A DNA stretch of 64,000 nucleotides from Gnetum montanum. Taxonomy: Eukaryota; Streptophyta; Gnetopsida; Gnetales; Gnetaceae. Position 1 is the stretch's first letter; each line of letters opens with the position of its first letter. The notes below the pieces were generated by a model. That model saw only the letters and a program-made list of their open reading frames with translations, had not been told where the DNA came from and ran no database searches. Location: positions 308,685 to 372,684 of the forward strand of contig MNCI01026491.1 of NCBI GenBank assembly GCA_015680685.1, read 5' to 3'. Shown piece after piece: positions 11,410 through 22,780 of this stretch. Made by a program: the position numbers and the translations under genes.

Positions 11410-11447
<38 letters not shown>
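11410..11447 (+). repeat. (TC)n microsatellite, 19 units
   Basis: Uninterrupted TCTCTC run of 38 bases inside family-B copy 1. Its perfection contrasts with the decayed surroundings. Confidence 0.95.
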
Positions 11448-11450
<3 letters not shown>

Positions 11451-12020
11451 AAGTAAAATTAAAAGGAAAGAGAATCAAATGGCCAAAGAAGCCTTGCTAC
11501 AAAGTATCGATTACTCCTTGCATTATCAAGCAACCAACATTCCATAGCATGAATATTTCTTCATTTAGTAAGCATGTTAGTACTTGTTTAATAGTCATTA
11601 GCATTTGGAATTCCTTATTAATCCTTCCAATAACTAATATAACCTTTATCTCATCATAAGCTCTTAACATCCCATTGTGACCATATCTCACCATTGTAAG
11701 CACTCCTTGGCATGGTTTGATAGCTACAAAGTCAAGTGTGGAGGGGAAGCATTGGTGATGCATCCGCGATGGTGTTTTGCATTCTTTGTTGATGTCTTTT
11801 GAGTTAATTCTTAAAACAACAACAAAGAGGGGCCAATGAAATACCTCAAGGAAAATTTCAAAATGTTGCATGATAAGCCTTAATAGTTAAATTTGCAATG
11901 TAATCTATGGGAATTAAAAGGCAAAAGCAATTGACTATTTTCCCATCAAAAATCCCATCCAATAACCTTGTTTTAGCCAAAGTTCTAGCAATATTTAATG
12001 TGTAAAATGATATTTGTAGC

Positions 12021-12240
12021 ATATAAGTTGTAAATGTCATTTAAGCTAGCTTATAAGTTTTAAATGTCATTTAAGCTAGCTTATAAGATAAATGTCACTT
12101 AAGTTAGCTTATAAGCTATAAACATCATTTAAGCTAGCTTATAAGCTGTAAATGTTACTTAAGCTAGCTTATAAGTTATAAATGTCATTTAAGCAAGCTT
12201 ATAAGTTATAAATCCCATTTAACCTAGCTTATAAGCTAAA
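12021..12240 (+). repeat. 30-bp minisatellite, about seven units
   Basis: The phase marker ATAAG(T/C)T recurs at 12023, 12053, 12083, 12111, 12141, 12171, 12201 and 12231, that is every 30 bp with one 28-bp step. A unit reads roughly TAAATGTCATTTAAGCTAGC followed by TTATAAGTTG. AAGCTAGCTT inside it is palindromic. The corresponding place in B2 (about 24345) and B3 (about 51620) has a single related stretch, so the array expanded in this copy only. Confidence 0.9.
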
Positions 12241-12926
12241 ATTTTGGGTAATGAAAATCTTAAATACAATAGCATTTTTAGCCTGAAATGTAAATACACT
12301 AGCTTATAAGCTATGTATTTACGTTACGCACAACTTGTAACACTCACACAAGTGTATAAAACTATAACCAATGCAAATAGAAACATATTTAAGCCAAACT
12401 TGTAGTCAAGTTTAGGAATTTAGGTAGATCAAACTTCCTAGAGCAAAAACAGCAAAGCAGAGTTGTAGATTTCATAACCTCTCAACATCACTTTTAGTGC
12501 AAATTTTTTTTGTAGTTTAACAATAGTGGTGTTTAACCATGAACAAATCAAGAGACTAATGTAGATTAAGTGTGACACAAAGCCTACCATATGCACTATA
12601 TTTTGAAAATACTTTGTATTCTCTGACCTTTTTATAAACACTTTTTTTCTCATAATTAATACAAAGTTTTCAACTCTTGTTTTGCCTGTATTTAATGCTT
12701 ATTTACTATGTTCTTATGATCTATTTTGAAGTTTGGCACATTGTAGTTTTTATTTTTCTATTTTTGTTAAATATGCTTATTACAGATTTTTAAGTCCCTA
12801 AGCAATCTACTAGATCCATTTAGGGTGCTCCAAATCCTTTTTTGAGGCATGTAGGATTTGGGGTTAAACTATTTTGTGTTGGGATTTTTGGTTTTCCAGC
12901 ATTGAATTTTCTAGGCCTTACAACCA

Positions 12927-13484
12927 TGATGATGAGGAGAAAATACATCAAACCAAATTTCTCACTAGACCTTAAGCCTACTCAAGATGTCATGAAATCC
13001 TTGCAAAAGAAACATTAAAGCCATCACATAGCCACATGAATACATCTAACACTCACATGTTTACTTGTAGTGTTATTTACCATTGTTGTCAAGTTGGAAC
13101 GAATGACCAATGTTGNNNNNNNNNNNNNNNNNNNNNNNNNNNNNNNNNNNNNNNNNNNNNNNNNNNNNNNNNNNNNNNNNNNNNNNNNNNNNNNNNNNNN
13201 NNNNNNNNNNNNNNNNNNNNNNNNNNNNNNNNNNNNNNNNNNNNNNNNNNNNNNNNNNNNNNNNNNNNNNNNNNNNNNNNNNNNNNNNNNNNNNNNNNNN
13301 NNNNNNNNNNNNNNNNNNNNNNNNNNNNNNNNNNNNNNNNNNNNAAATAACAATGATGAACTATGCTTTATATTCATGCATTTTGGTGATGTGACATCTC
13401 ATTCATCATGCTTCATTATCAAGTTCATTGGATGTAACACATCTCATTCAACAAGAAAACAAAACTAACTTTGACCTTGGAAAT
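12927..13484 (+). repeat. family-B copy 2, left part
   Basis: It begins four bases after the end of copy 1 and matches copy 1 from about 10493: GATGAGGAGAAAA...TTTCTCACTAGACC here against CAATGAGAAGAAA...TTTCTCACTTGAACC there. It is cut at 13484 by insertion of A2 and resumes at 23623. It contains the assembly gap. Confidence 0.6.
13116..13344. other. assembly gap (229 N)
   Basis: A run of N. Any apparent open frame across it is an artefact. Confidence 1.
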
Positions 13485-14295
13485 TGATGAACTGTGATAT
13501 TAGATCCATGATATCGAGTCTGCAATATTGGAGCCTACCAAGTGATATCAAACATCCAATATCAAAACCTATCTCATTGCCTATAAATAAGAGGTGTGTG
13601 CACTTGGTTTTGGCATTAGTTTCTTAGTCCCTTACCCAAACTCTTATAGGTTTCCCTTTCTAGAGTTAGAATTATTTCTAAGTGCCCGTAGTAGGAGTCA
13701 TAAAGTGAATGGATCTTTATTTGAGCATTGTTTACCTGAGCATACCTTATGTCTATAAATAAAGACAAACTTTGTGATAAACCTTGCAGCATTTAGAATA
13801 GCTTATTTATTGCATTTAATGTTATTTACAGTTATTTAATGCTTTCGATAGTTAATTGATGTTGCTTTTATTAATTCGTTAATTTTCACAAGTAAGAACA
13901 CTCAGTACGACCACTTCAAGCATACATGGAACACTTGGTAATCCTATAATGACTAGCGTTTGGTAATCCTAGTAGTGTTACATTGGTTTAGGATGTGTAC
14001 GGTGAGTGGGGACAAATGCGGGTGTTAGGATTAGTTAAATTAAATTAGTTACTTAATTATTTCACTTCTCCCTTGTAGCACCAGGACATAAACATAAAAA
14101 GCATAAAAAATCATATACCTTAAGTTTACTTAACCATACAATCGTGCCATACGAGTAAGCTTGGGAAGACAACGATCGCCTAACCTGTCCTTGTTCTGTA
14201 AAGGCGCATAAGCACTTAGTCCTTGGAGTTTGACCAGATTACACGTAACGCTCGTATTCATATGGTTGAGCGTAGGGGTACCTCGCTGCACATCA
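13485..14295 (+). repeat. 5' LTR of A2
   Basis: The 811-bp LTR runs from TGATGAACTG to GCACATCA. TATAAATA is at 13582-13589 and an AATAAA signal lies near 13760. It lacks about 19 bp that the 3' LTR has after GTTAGGACTAGTTAG. The GATATC array is reduced to a few decayed copies. Confidence 0.85.
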
Positions 14296-14296
14296 T

Positions 14297-14313
14297 TGGT
14301 GTTGTTGCTAGGG
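14297..14313 (+). other. tRNA-Asp-type primer binding site of A2
   Basis: TGGTGTTGTTGCTAGGG sits one base after the LTR. Against TGGCGCCGTTGCCGGGG, the complement of the plant tRNA-Asp 3' end, it differs at five sites, all transitions. This primer choice is typical of the Athila lineage. Confidence 0.75.
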
Positions 14314-14430
14314 ACTTTGTTGTTTGTGCTCTAATTATAACTCAGGAATCTTCCCATCATTGGAATAAACCCTTACGGTTAGTTACAAAAAAAATAATAT
14401 AATAATATGTTGCACACTGAATAATTAATC

Positions 14431-17178
14431 ATGTCTCCTTCTTCCTATGAAAATGCTTCACTACCTAGGTCTGACACAATGAATAGTCAAAGGTGTAGTA
14501 CACATGATGATCCACCAGTGCCCTTACAATTTCGCTTGGTATATGCTCATCCTAATGAGTATGTACTAGACTTTACCTTTACCCTCCACCAGGATGAACA
14601 GTTGTGATGACATGATTTAGAAGGTAACATAGTATTGCCTCCTGATCGCTTAGTCCCAAGCATGCTTCTCTATGCTCTTACATGAGTTGGTATGCAGCAC
14701 CTACAATCAGAATACATTGTGCTTGAACAAGATTTAAGGGATTATCAACCTATGGAGGCACAACCTCAAAGGGACCTGTAATAGGAGATGCCAGTGCCCC
14801 AATAGTTTTGCTTGGTATACGCTCATCCTAATGAGTATGTACCAGAATTTACCTTTATCCTTCACCAAGATGAACAGTTGTGATGACGTGATTTAGAACG
14901 TAACATAGTGTTGCCTCCCGATCGATCAGTCTCAAGCATGCTTCTTGGTGCTCTTACATGAATTGGTATGTAGCACCTACAATCGGAATACATTGTGCAT
15001 GAACAAGATTTAAGGGATTATCAACCTACGGAGGCACAATGTCAAAGGGACCTACAATAGGAGAGAAATTATAAATCTATGAAGGGGAAGTGGTCTCAGG
15101 ACATTCTGTATGTCCTAAGTGAAAATGAGGGTGGTGAACCTGCCTTAGGAGGTTTTCCACAAAATGATGTTCCTCTCGTTGACTTCGGTCAAGTGGTTGT
15201 GTATTAGAACCTTAACTCAACCATCCATAACCCAGGTTCGGATACCAACAGACACAAAGGGTTTGAAAATGGAACACAAATGCATGATAAAGATGGACAT
15301 TCATATTATAACCATAATTGAGGCTGAGACCACCAAAGAGAAAGTGATAGGCACTGTCATGGTGTCGGTCCTCCTTCCTCTCCACCTTCATCATCTCCTT
15401 CCCCCTCTCCTTCGTGATCATAACGTAGTCACAAGGGAAAAGACCCTAAGGATAATGGTAGGAAAAATAGGGATCATAGACAAAACAGTTGAGAAAGGGG
15501 ATGAGGGCACTCTAGAGAAACACATCACAAAAGGAGGGAGACTAGGGAACAACATAGGCATCATAGACACCATAGACAATATGATCATGATGAACCCCTG
15601 CTTGCTACCTTACGTATGCTAGATATAACTAAGACCATTAGAATCCCAACAAGACACCAAAAAGATAGTAGGATCAAGAGATTAAACACGAATAACATCC
15701 CATGATTTGAAGGGGGATACAATGCTAATCGTCAAAATCATTTACAAGCATTTCACGATGCATGTGCCTTGCAAAACATAGAAAACCAGTGGAAAAATCT
15801 CAAGTTGTTTCTATAGACACTAATCAAGGAAGTAGAAAGCTAGTAATAGTCCTTAGAATTGGAATCCATTCACCAATGGAGTATCATGTTAGAACTATTC
15901 AACAATAAGTATCAAACGTACTCTCGAGTGTCCAACCTTCGTAAGCAAATCCAAGGATGGAAACAAAGAGGACACAAACCCTTGGATGTTGCCATGGGTC
16001 AATATTATGCATTATTACATCGTTTCCCTAGCCATGGATACTCGTAAAGGGAACAACTAAACCATCTTGTAGATGGGCTTAGGTATGAAACATGAAGAAC
16101 CCTTGGGACTTATGCCCAAGGAAGACTATCCAAGCCTAGAGCCCATCAAGTACAAAGATTATTGGAGCAAGTTGCCAAAGAGGAAGGTGAGTTAAGGAAA
16201 AGAGAAAGTGTGGAGGAATACAACAGAGATCCTTCCCTTTGAAAGAAGGATGTTAGATTTTGTGAAGATGAAGAAGAGTCGCCACTTGAAGAGATGGTAA
16301 ATAGGAAGACTTTTCCCATTCAAAAATTCGCATCAAATATATTAGTAAAAGTAGATCAAATGTGGGACTCCCTAGATAATAAATTTCAAACCATTCTCAA
16401 AATAGTAGAGGAGTCTAGAGAGCAAGGTAGTGACCAAGAAAGGAGAAAAAAGAAAGAAAATGAATATGTCTGTAACAAAGATAAGGGTAAAGTTTTCATC
16501 ATTAAAGAGGCTGTGGATTTAGATAGAGACAATGATGGCAGATGTGAGATATGCCAATATGACCACCCTAAAGGATGTTGCCCAATAATCTCACATCTAC
16601 AGGAGTCTGGGGTGTATGCACTAAAACCCCGATTAAACAGATGGTAAACACCCTGAAGATTACCTTATCCTCAAGGTAACCCAAGGTAGTTCCACCAACC
16701 CTTGACGTATTATCCAAGTGGAACTCCACCACAATCAAATGAATAGTATCAATAGTGGAAACACCCACAATCATAGGGAATGCCACCACCATGTCAACAG
16801 TACCCTTACCATCAACCTAACCCATACAGGTACTACATGCAGCAGCCAATCTCTCCACATGACTCTACTAGTCATGTCACTCCTCAACCTCACTACCAAG
16901 TCCACGAGTACTATAGAACTCCTTCTCCTAGGAGAGATTTTCTACAAACGTACTATCCTTCTCATCTGACCATAGCTCTTCCACACTTGGCTCCATTACC
17001 ACTTCCTCCAACTATGCAGGGTGAGGTTCCTGCCTAGCTGTAGCAATGCAACGCTACAAAGGCTATCAACCCTCAACCTACTATTGGTTTAGACAATCGT
17101 ACAAAGAAGAGACATTTCTTTAGAACCAATAATCCAACTAAATCCTTACAACCACAACTGGCTAATCCTCCAAACACC
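14431..17178 (+). pseudogene. gag of A2, broken
   Basis: It starts at ATGTCTCCTTCTTCC, the place of the matching ATG in A4. In order: an N-terminal domain (YAHPNEYV, HQDEQL, NIVLPPDR) that is tandemly duplicated here; a His/Arg/Ser-rich basic region (about 15240-15600); a core capsid domain with LDINNIP-like start, LFNNKYQTYSRVSNL and YYALLHRFPSHGYS; a charged segment FPIQKFASNILVKVDQMWDS; a zinc knuckle CEICQYDHPKGCCP (about 16540-16585); and a Pro/Tyr/Gln-rich tail. The knuckle spacing is CX2CX3HX4C. Stops and frameshifts abound (for example 14605, 15207, 15817, 16646). It continued into protease without an obvious gag stop in the ancestor. Confidence 0.75.
14515..15066 (+). repeat. 276-bp in-frame tandem duplication in A2 gag
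   Basis: CCAGTGCCC at 14515 and again at 14791 begin two units of 276 bp (92 codons). Both hold GGTATA(T/C)GCTCATCCTAATG and TTTAAGGGATTATCAACCTA in matching phase. A4 has one unit at the same place (about 42470-42745), so the duplication is private to A2 or its sublineage. Confidence 0.9.
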
Positions 17179-17745
17179 TTGCCATCATTCAAATATTTAG
17201 AGGTTCCTTCAAACCAAAGACCACACTTAACACATACAGTTATGTTAACTCATGCCATTACCGACTGGATTAAAGCTGGCCATCTTCCTAGAAAATTCTC
17301 TGATCCTAGGAGTCCTCTTATATATTTACAAATCATTGGGAATGAGCCATGCAAAGATCTTTTGGTTTTAGGTTCTAGTATCAACTTAATCTCTCAAGAA
17401 ATGTACAAAGCCTAGAACATGCCTTCACTAAGAAAGAGTAACATTCATTTAGAGCTGGCCAACCAGTCCATCACTATCCCATTAGGACTAGTGAAGGACA
17501 TTATCACCATTATTTGTGGATGATCGTATCCAACTGATTTCCTAGTGATTCAAGTCAACAACTACAAGGGGGACTTCTCAATCATTATGGGAAGAGCATG
17601 GCTAAGCACAATTGATGCATGCCTAGGAATATGTGATCTTTCCCTAGAAATATCAAAGGAAAATACGTTTGGAAAGATCAAGAAGAAGAAAGTTCCATGC
17701 ATGGCATACAGTGACACAGGGTGCAACTGCATGCAGAAGGTCTAG
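17179..17745 (+). pseudogene. aspartic protease of A2, catalytic residue lost
   Basis: The pepsin-like retroviral protease has an active-site block reading LLVLGSSINLISQEMYKA (about 17355-17415), where A4 and A5 read LLDSGSRVNLI, so the catalytic Asp has become Val. A strand LELANQSITIPLGLVKDII, a flap region, FLVIQVNN and IIMGRAWLSTIDACLGI follow. It ends in a Lys-rich KIKKKKVPCMAYSDTGC. Stops occur at 17413, 17521 and 17743. It would have cut the Gag-Pol polyprotein; this copy cannot. Confidence 0.8.
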
Positions 17746-17997
17746 TTTGTACAATGTTTAACATTGCTTGCATGCAACCAGTATGCACAAATAACTAACA
17801 TACAAAGATTCCTATATGTAGTAGCCACAAGATAGGAAGGCACGAAGTGGCTGATAGCTAACCAAGAGAGAAACTCAACTATATGCATGGAACCAACTGA
17901 GAGCCTGACTTGCACCTACATCGATAGCATAGACACATTAGAGCAAGTCCATCACCAACTTTCAATTCCTGACATCAAAAATATCAACTAGGGGAAG

Positions 17998-19040
17998 TTG
18001 GAAGTCCCTGACGAGTTCAAGCAAGAGCCCCTTGAGTTAAAATTGTTGCCCACCGGTATGGAGTATACATTTCTCAAGAATGGAAAATCAATAATCATTA
18101 ATGCTAAGCTTGCTCCTCAACAAAAGGAAAGACTATTGAAAATGGTAAACAAATGGTCAAAAGCCTTTGCTTTGTCATATCCTGAATTAACTGGAATAGA
18201 TCATAGGATATACCAACATAGAATTTACACTAGCCCCTCCATGAAACCTCAATGAAAACTGCAGAGACGACTGTACCCAAAGCTTAAGCAAGTGGTTAAA
18301 GAAGAAATTGAATAGCTTCTAAAAGTTGGGTTCATCTACCCCATTGTTGATAGTGAATAGGTTAATCCCTTAGTCATTGTGCCTAAAAAGGGAGGTAAAT
18401 GGAGGGTGTGCATAGACTTTAGGCTAGTAAACATGGCAACATTCAAAGACCACTTCTCATCGCCATTCGTCAACCAAGTCTTAGACACCATTTCAGGGTA
18501 TTGCTACTATAGTTTTCTAGATGGTTACAGTGGATACAATCAAATTCAAATAGCACCAGAAGACCAAGTTAAGACCATCTTCACAAGTCCTTGGGGGACT
18601 TCTACATAGGTAGATGTTGTTTGGCTTGTGCAATGCCCTAGCAACATTTCAACGTTTGGTTCTAATACATTTTAGTAGCAAATAGGAAATGGTGTGGAGT
18701 GGACTTTGAGTAAGCATTGGACTGATTAGAGCAAGTATTGAAACGATGTGTTGAAACCAACTTAAGGCTCAATTGGCAAAAAATCCATTTAATGGTCCAA
18801 GAAGGTGTTGTATTAGGGCACAATATTTCACAAATAGGGATAGAGGTAGATCTTGAAAATATTAAATTCATCCAAGGAATCACTCATCAACCTAAAAATG
18901 TAAAAGATATTCAATCATTCCTTGGACATATTGGCTATTATAGATGCTTCATTGAGAACTTTTCAAGCATTGCAAAACCTTTGGTAGAACTAATGAAAAA
19001 GGATGTACCTTTTGAATAGACTAGGGAATGTGAGCTTGCC
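17998..19040 (+). pseudogene. reverse transcriptase of A2, catalytic box deleted
   Basis: Ty3/gypsy RT blocks appear in order: KQVVKEEIE, VPKKGGKWRVCIDFRLVN, FLDGYSGYNQIQIAPEDQ, then a broken FGLCNAP-like stretch, then LMVQEGVVLGHNIS, IEVDLENIKFI and IQSFLGHIGYYRCFIENFS. Between GVEW and TLSKHW a 36-bp stretch present in A5 is missing, and that stretch holds the FMDDF catalytic motif. Stops occur at 18253, 18313, 18358, 18607 and elsewhere. The IEVD and FLGHIGYYR spelling and gene order fit the Athila lineage. Confidence 0.85.
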
Positions 19041-19640
19041 TTCCAAACCTTAAAACAGAAGCTCATAGAAACACCCATTCTACAAGCTCCTGACTAGTCC
19101 AGACGATTCCACATAATGACTGCCATGTCCAACTTTGCTTTAGAAGCTATACTTACACAGTTAAATGATCAGCAATGACTGTATTACAATCACTATGCAA
19201 GTCAAAGTATTGCTAGTGCACAACTCAATTACACCACAACAGAAAAATAATTAATGGTTGTGGTGTTTGCACTAGAAAAATTTAGGCATTATGTATTGGG
19301 CTATAAGATATTTGTACATAGGGATCATAGTGTAATGTGGTTTCTAATGAATAAACCAACAGTGAGCCCTCACATCATACGGTGGCTTGTGATTTTATAA
19401 GAGTTCGATCTTACAATGATCGATTGTAAAGGCACCGAGAATGTTGTTGCTAATCATTTATCTCAGCTACAATGGGACAAGAAAGAGTATGAATATCCAA
19501 TTTCTGATCATTTCCATGATGAACTCCTCTTTGCAAGTGTAATAAATAATCAATTAGCCACATAGAAAAATTGGTATAGTAGCATTCTCACTTATCTGGT
19601 ATAGTAGCATTCTCACTTATCTACTCACACAAGAAACACC
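19041..19640 (+). pseudogene. RNase H of A2, broken
   Basis: The first Asp motif has decayed to HIMTAMSNFALEAIL, where gypsy elements usually have a DAS. LMVVVFALEKFRHYVLGYKIF, HRDHSVMWFLMNKP, PHIIRWLVIL and the end motif GTENVVANHLSQL follow. A perfect 25-bp duplication at 19573-19622 adds a further frameshift in the connection to integrase. Confidence 0.8.
19573..19622 (+). repeat. perfect 25-bp tandem duplication
   Basis: The 25-mer from GGTATAGTAGCATTC to CTTATCT occurs twice back to back with no mismatch. A5 has one copy at the equivalent place (about 61423-61447 on the minus strand). It is much younger than the substitutions around it. Confidence 0.95.
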
Positions 19641-20817
19641 ACAAGGGTTAGATGTTAAAAAGAAATAACAGTTTCTTCACCGAGCCAAATATTTTATGGA
19701 AATTAATGGACAACTTTATAAAGTATGTCCCAATGGCTTGGTCCGATTGGTGTGTTCTCGATGTAGATCAATTTCAAGTTCTCCAAGATGCTCATGAGGG
19801 CCCTTGTCGGGGTCATTATGCTGGGAGATGAACAACCATTAAAATATTACTTGTAGGATATTATTGGCCTACATTGTCCTAGGATGCTCATCATTTCATC
19901 CAATCTTGTGAGCATTGCCAACGTGATGGGGGAATGACTGCTAGAATGAAGGATCCACAATAATGGATTCAACCCTTAGAACCCTTTGACATATGGGGAA
20001 TTGATTTTATGGGGCCTATTACACCAATGTCCAATGGAAAAGCCTATATTGTTGTTTCTATTGACTATTTTACAAAGTGGGTAGAAGCAACCACTGTTAC
20101 AGATTGTACATCATCTACCACTACACGATTTTTTCAACAACAAATTGTAAATAAGTTTGGCATGCCTTGTGTGCTTATTTCTGACAATGGTACACATTTT
20201 ACAAGTGTGAATTTTTGGAAGTTGATGCAATGCTTAGGAGTTCAGCACAAATTGACTACACCATATCATCCTTAAGCGAATGGTCAAGCCAAAGTCACCA
20301 ATAGGGAGATCACAAAAATATTAACATGAACCATTAGCAAATATAGGCAAGATTGGAGCACCAAGCTAAATGATGCTCTTTGGGCATACCACTCCATGTG
20401 GAAACTCCCTATACGCTACTCTCTCTATGAGTTAGTGTACGGTAAAATTCCAACGCTTCTTATTCAAGCTGAGCTCTGTACCCTATCCACAACATGTGAC
20501 CTTAACCTTGACCTCAATCTAGCACAAAAAGAATAGTTAATGAACCTTAACTTTCTAGATGAGAACCAATTAGCTGCCCTGTCATCTAACGAATTACACA
20601 AGGCCTTTAATAAACAACATCATGACCTAAGGATTAGGAAATTGAAATATCAACTTGGAGATAAGGTTCTGTATTGGAATCCCACACATGTGCCACAACA
20701 AACTAAATTTCAAACACTATGGGAGGGACCTTATATTGTTCATGAAACTTTTCCTTCAGGGGCCATGATGATTTATAAATCTAAAAGCCTGAACAAGAAA
20801 TTATTGGTCAACATCTA
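19641..20817 (+). pseudogene. integrase of A2, broken
   Basis: The zinc-binding HHCC domain appears as DAHEGPCRGHYAG and SCEHCQRDGG (about 19785-19932). The catalytic core gives [20 protein letters not shown] (first Asp), LISDNGTHF (second Asp) and NGQAKV, where A5 has NGQAEV, so the third acid is Lys here. The C-terminal part has LWAYHSMWKLPIRYS, YQLGDKVLYWNPTH and LWEGPYIV, ending LNKKLLVNI and a stop at 20815. There is no chromodomain, as expected outside chromoviruses. Stops occur at 19962, 20274 and elsewhere. Confidence 0.85.
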
Positions 20818-22780
20818 GCAAACCAAACCTTTCCATGAGCCTAAGATGGCCAGTACTAACACTACCTCTATAAATGTACAACTTTGCTCATTATTTCAGA
20901 TCTCCTCCTTCCAACTCAGTTGTGGGGGAGATGGCCACCAATGTTAACCATTCTAAAATGCTCATTTTCTTTAACTTTTTTTTTTACATATTTTTCATCT
21001 TTACTTATTTTTGTTTTACACCATCATTAACATCTTTACTTTATTCTTACCTATCATATAATAAGTGCTCATGATGGTGGATTGTACTATAATGGTGTTG
21101 GTTGCTAATGTTTGGCTTTTACCTTTGACTTTTAATGTCGATACTAAGATATGGTTTCTTTTAATAAAATAGGTAATGAGTCCATGTTATCCACTCATCT
21201 GTGCAACTCTATGGTCTTCCTTGTTTTGGAAATGTAGTGTCCCTTTTTCTAAGAAAACCTATTAATGAATTGGTGTCTTAGTACTCTTTGAACAAAGAAA
21301 AGATTCAAATGGATGGAAAAGGGTGTGACCTCAAGGGGATTCAATGCATTTGTGCTAGGTACTCTCTTGGGTACTTGGATGTTTTTCATAAGTTTTCTGC
21401 CATTCCACTATTGACCAATATTAGGAAGTTGACTAAATCAAATAATTCTTTGCATGGTGTGGTTCTCACAAAAAACAACTAGTAAGAATTCAAAGCACAC
21501 CCCTTAGACATAATAAGAAACATGGGCCACAAGAACTAGTTATGGCACTGGAAAGACATGTTACCCATGCCTGAAGGTTCCCTCTAACTAAGGCCCTTTC
21601 TCGCTTCCTACTTCTCTATCTTTCTCTTGTTGGAATGGCAGTGGCTTTGTGGATGCATTCTTGTTACTTCAGGAGGCTGGGTTGGTCAAGTGTGTTGCTA
21701 CAGGGTCATTGGATGTGGTTAGTTTTAATCTGTATTTGGAATGCATTCTATTAAGTCACCCACATAATACACAAGGGACTTTACACAACCTTGATCTTGG
21801 GATTCCATTCCATTCTCTCTTCTCTTCCAATTTTTTTTCCATATTCCACCTCATTGCCAGTTTTATGATCAGTCTATGTCTTGGTTGCTGCATTATTATT
21901 CTTTAGTAAACTCTTGTGGGTAAGTCCTTAACCATTATTTCCATATGTCATTCCTAGAGCTTACGGACTCTTTGGTTTGTGGGTATGTCAGGGCACAAAG
22001 GGTATTAGCCTACTTTGGGGAGGATCCATTGACATTCCTTTCTGGTGAAATTGTTAAGTTCTTTTCCTTAAATATTTTTTGCAATCAACCATTTCCCATT
22101 TCAACCCATCTAGGACATCCAAATTTTCTTTATTGGCTTCATCGTTGTTATTTCTCTATTCATCCTTATTCTCTCATTTTTCACCTTATCGCTACCAGAG
22201 GTTCGCTATTAGTTGTGGGGGCCCTATCACAAAATTTTCCATTCCAGTACTTGTCTCACCCCTACACCTTGGGTAGTCACTAGTGATAAGCCTCTAACCC
22301 AGTATCTACCATACCCATAACCTAGCCAATGTGCTTCATAGTGAGGCAAGGTATCAATAAAATTATATCTTATCTATCCTTGCTAATTCGTGACTATGTT
22401 TTGTGTGTAGATGGCGATCACATGAACAATGAACTAGGATAGGAGGCAGCACTCAAGATGGACTAGAGCTAAAGCAGTTATGCAAGAAACATGCATCATA
22501 TGACCATGGATGAACAATGGTGTGCATAGTCTTGACATTGGCAACAACGTGCCTCATTTTCTTTTCTTTCTCTCTCCAAGCTGTCGAATAAAGGTTTGGA
22601 TGTCATCTATGTACAGTGTTCATCACAATGGGTATGAACATCAATGTTGTAATATGATTGTTGATCTGTTCATCAAGCACTTTGAGTCTATCATTCCATG
22701 TCATTTCATATTATTGTACAGTCAATAATCCCATACCTTCCCAATATTTTGTAAGGAACTTGAGGATGAGTTTTTATTTA
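20818..22780 (+). other. A2 3' spacer with two internal polypurine-like motifs
   Basis: No coding was recognised. CAACTCAGTTGTGGGGGAGA near 20913 and TATTAGTTGTGGGGGCCC near 22206 resemble the priming tract at the LTR. A T-rich block follows the first. Equivalent spacers occur in A4 (45724-47730) and A5 (58232-60226) with good similarity, so the spacer belongs to the family. Short open frames inside it are not conserved as proteins. Confidence 0.65.
22401..22425 (+). promoter_or_regulatory. splice-acceptor-like site and stub of accessory ORF
   Basis: TTGTGTGTAG is followed at once by ATGGCGATCACATGA, so the frame stops after four codons. A4 (47362) and A5 (58583, minus) have the same GTGTGTAG-ATGG junction. 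In A1 and E the junction opens a longer protein. Use as a splice site is inferred, not shown. Confidence 0.5.

Larger units (their letters stand above)
10493..12922 (+). repeat. family-B long repeat, copy 1 (LTR-like)
   Basis: About 2.4 kb of non-coding sequence shared in blocks with copy 2 (12927-25325, interrupted) and copy 3 (51430-52596). Shared blocks include AAACCCAATGAAG at 11315, GGCCAAAGAAGCCTTG at 11480 and TAGGGTGCTCCAAATCC near 12820, closing with CTTACA at 12922. In copy 3 the same end leads into a gypsy-type gag region, so this is probably an LTR. It holds a CT microsatellite and a 30-bp minisatellite. No open frame here looks real. Confidence 0.6.

Noticed and set aside
11497-11871. 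124-codon minus-strand frame in family-B copy 1
   Set aside because: No motif, and copies 2 and 3 do not keep it open; chance frame in a long repeat.
13024-13468. Long open frames across 13116-13344
   Set aside because: They consist mostly of unknown bases in the assembly gap.
15164-15622. 152-codon frame in A2 as a separate gene
   Set aside because: It is an out-of-phase reading of the basic gag region; the true phase matches A4 gag at 42938-43522.
16540-16590. Short-spaced zinc knuckle CX2CX3HX4C as a novelty
   Set aside because: The same spacing is seen in A1, A2 and A4, and as far as I recall it also occurs in gags of other Athila/Tat-type plant elements, so it supports the assignment rather than being new.
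22079-22283. Overlapping open frames in the A2 spacer as an envelope gene
   Set aside because: They are Phe/Ser-rich because the DNA is T-rich; the matching regions of A4 and A5 do not keep the frame.
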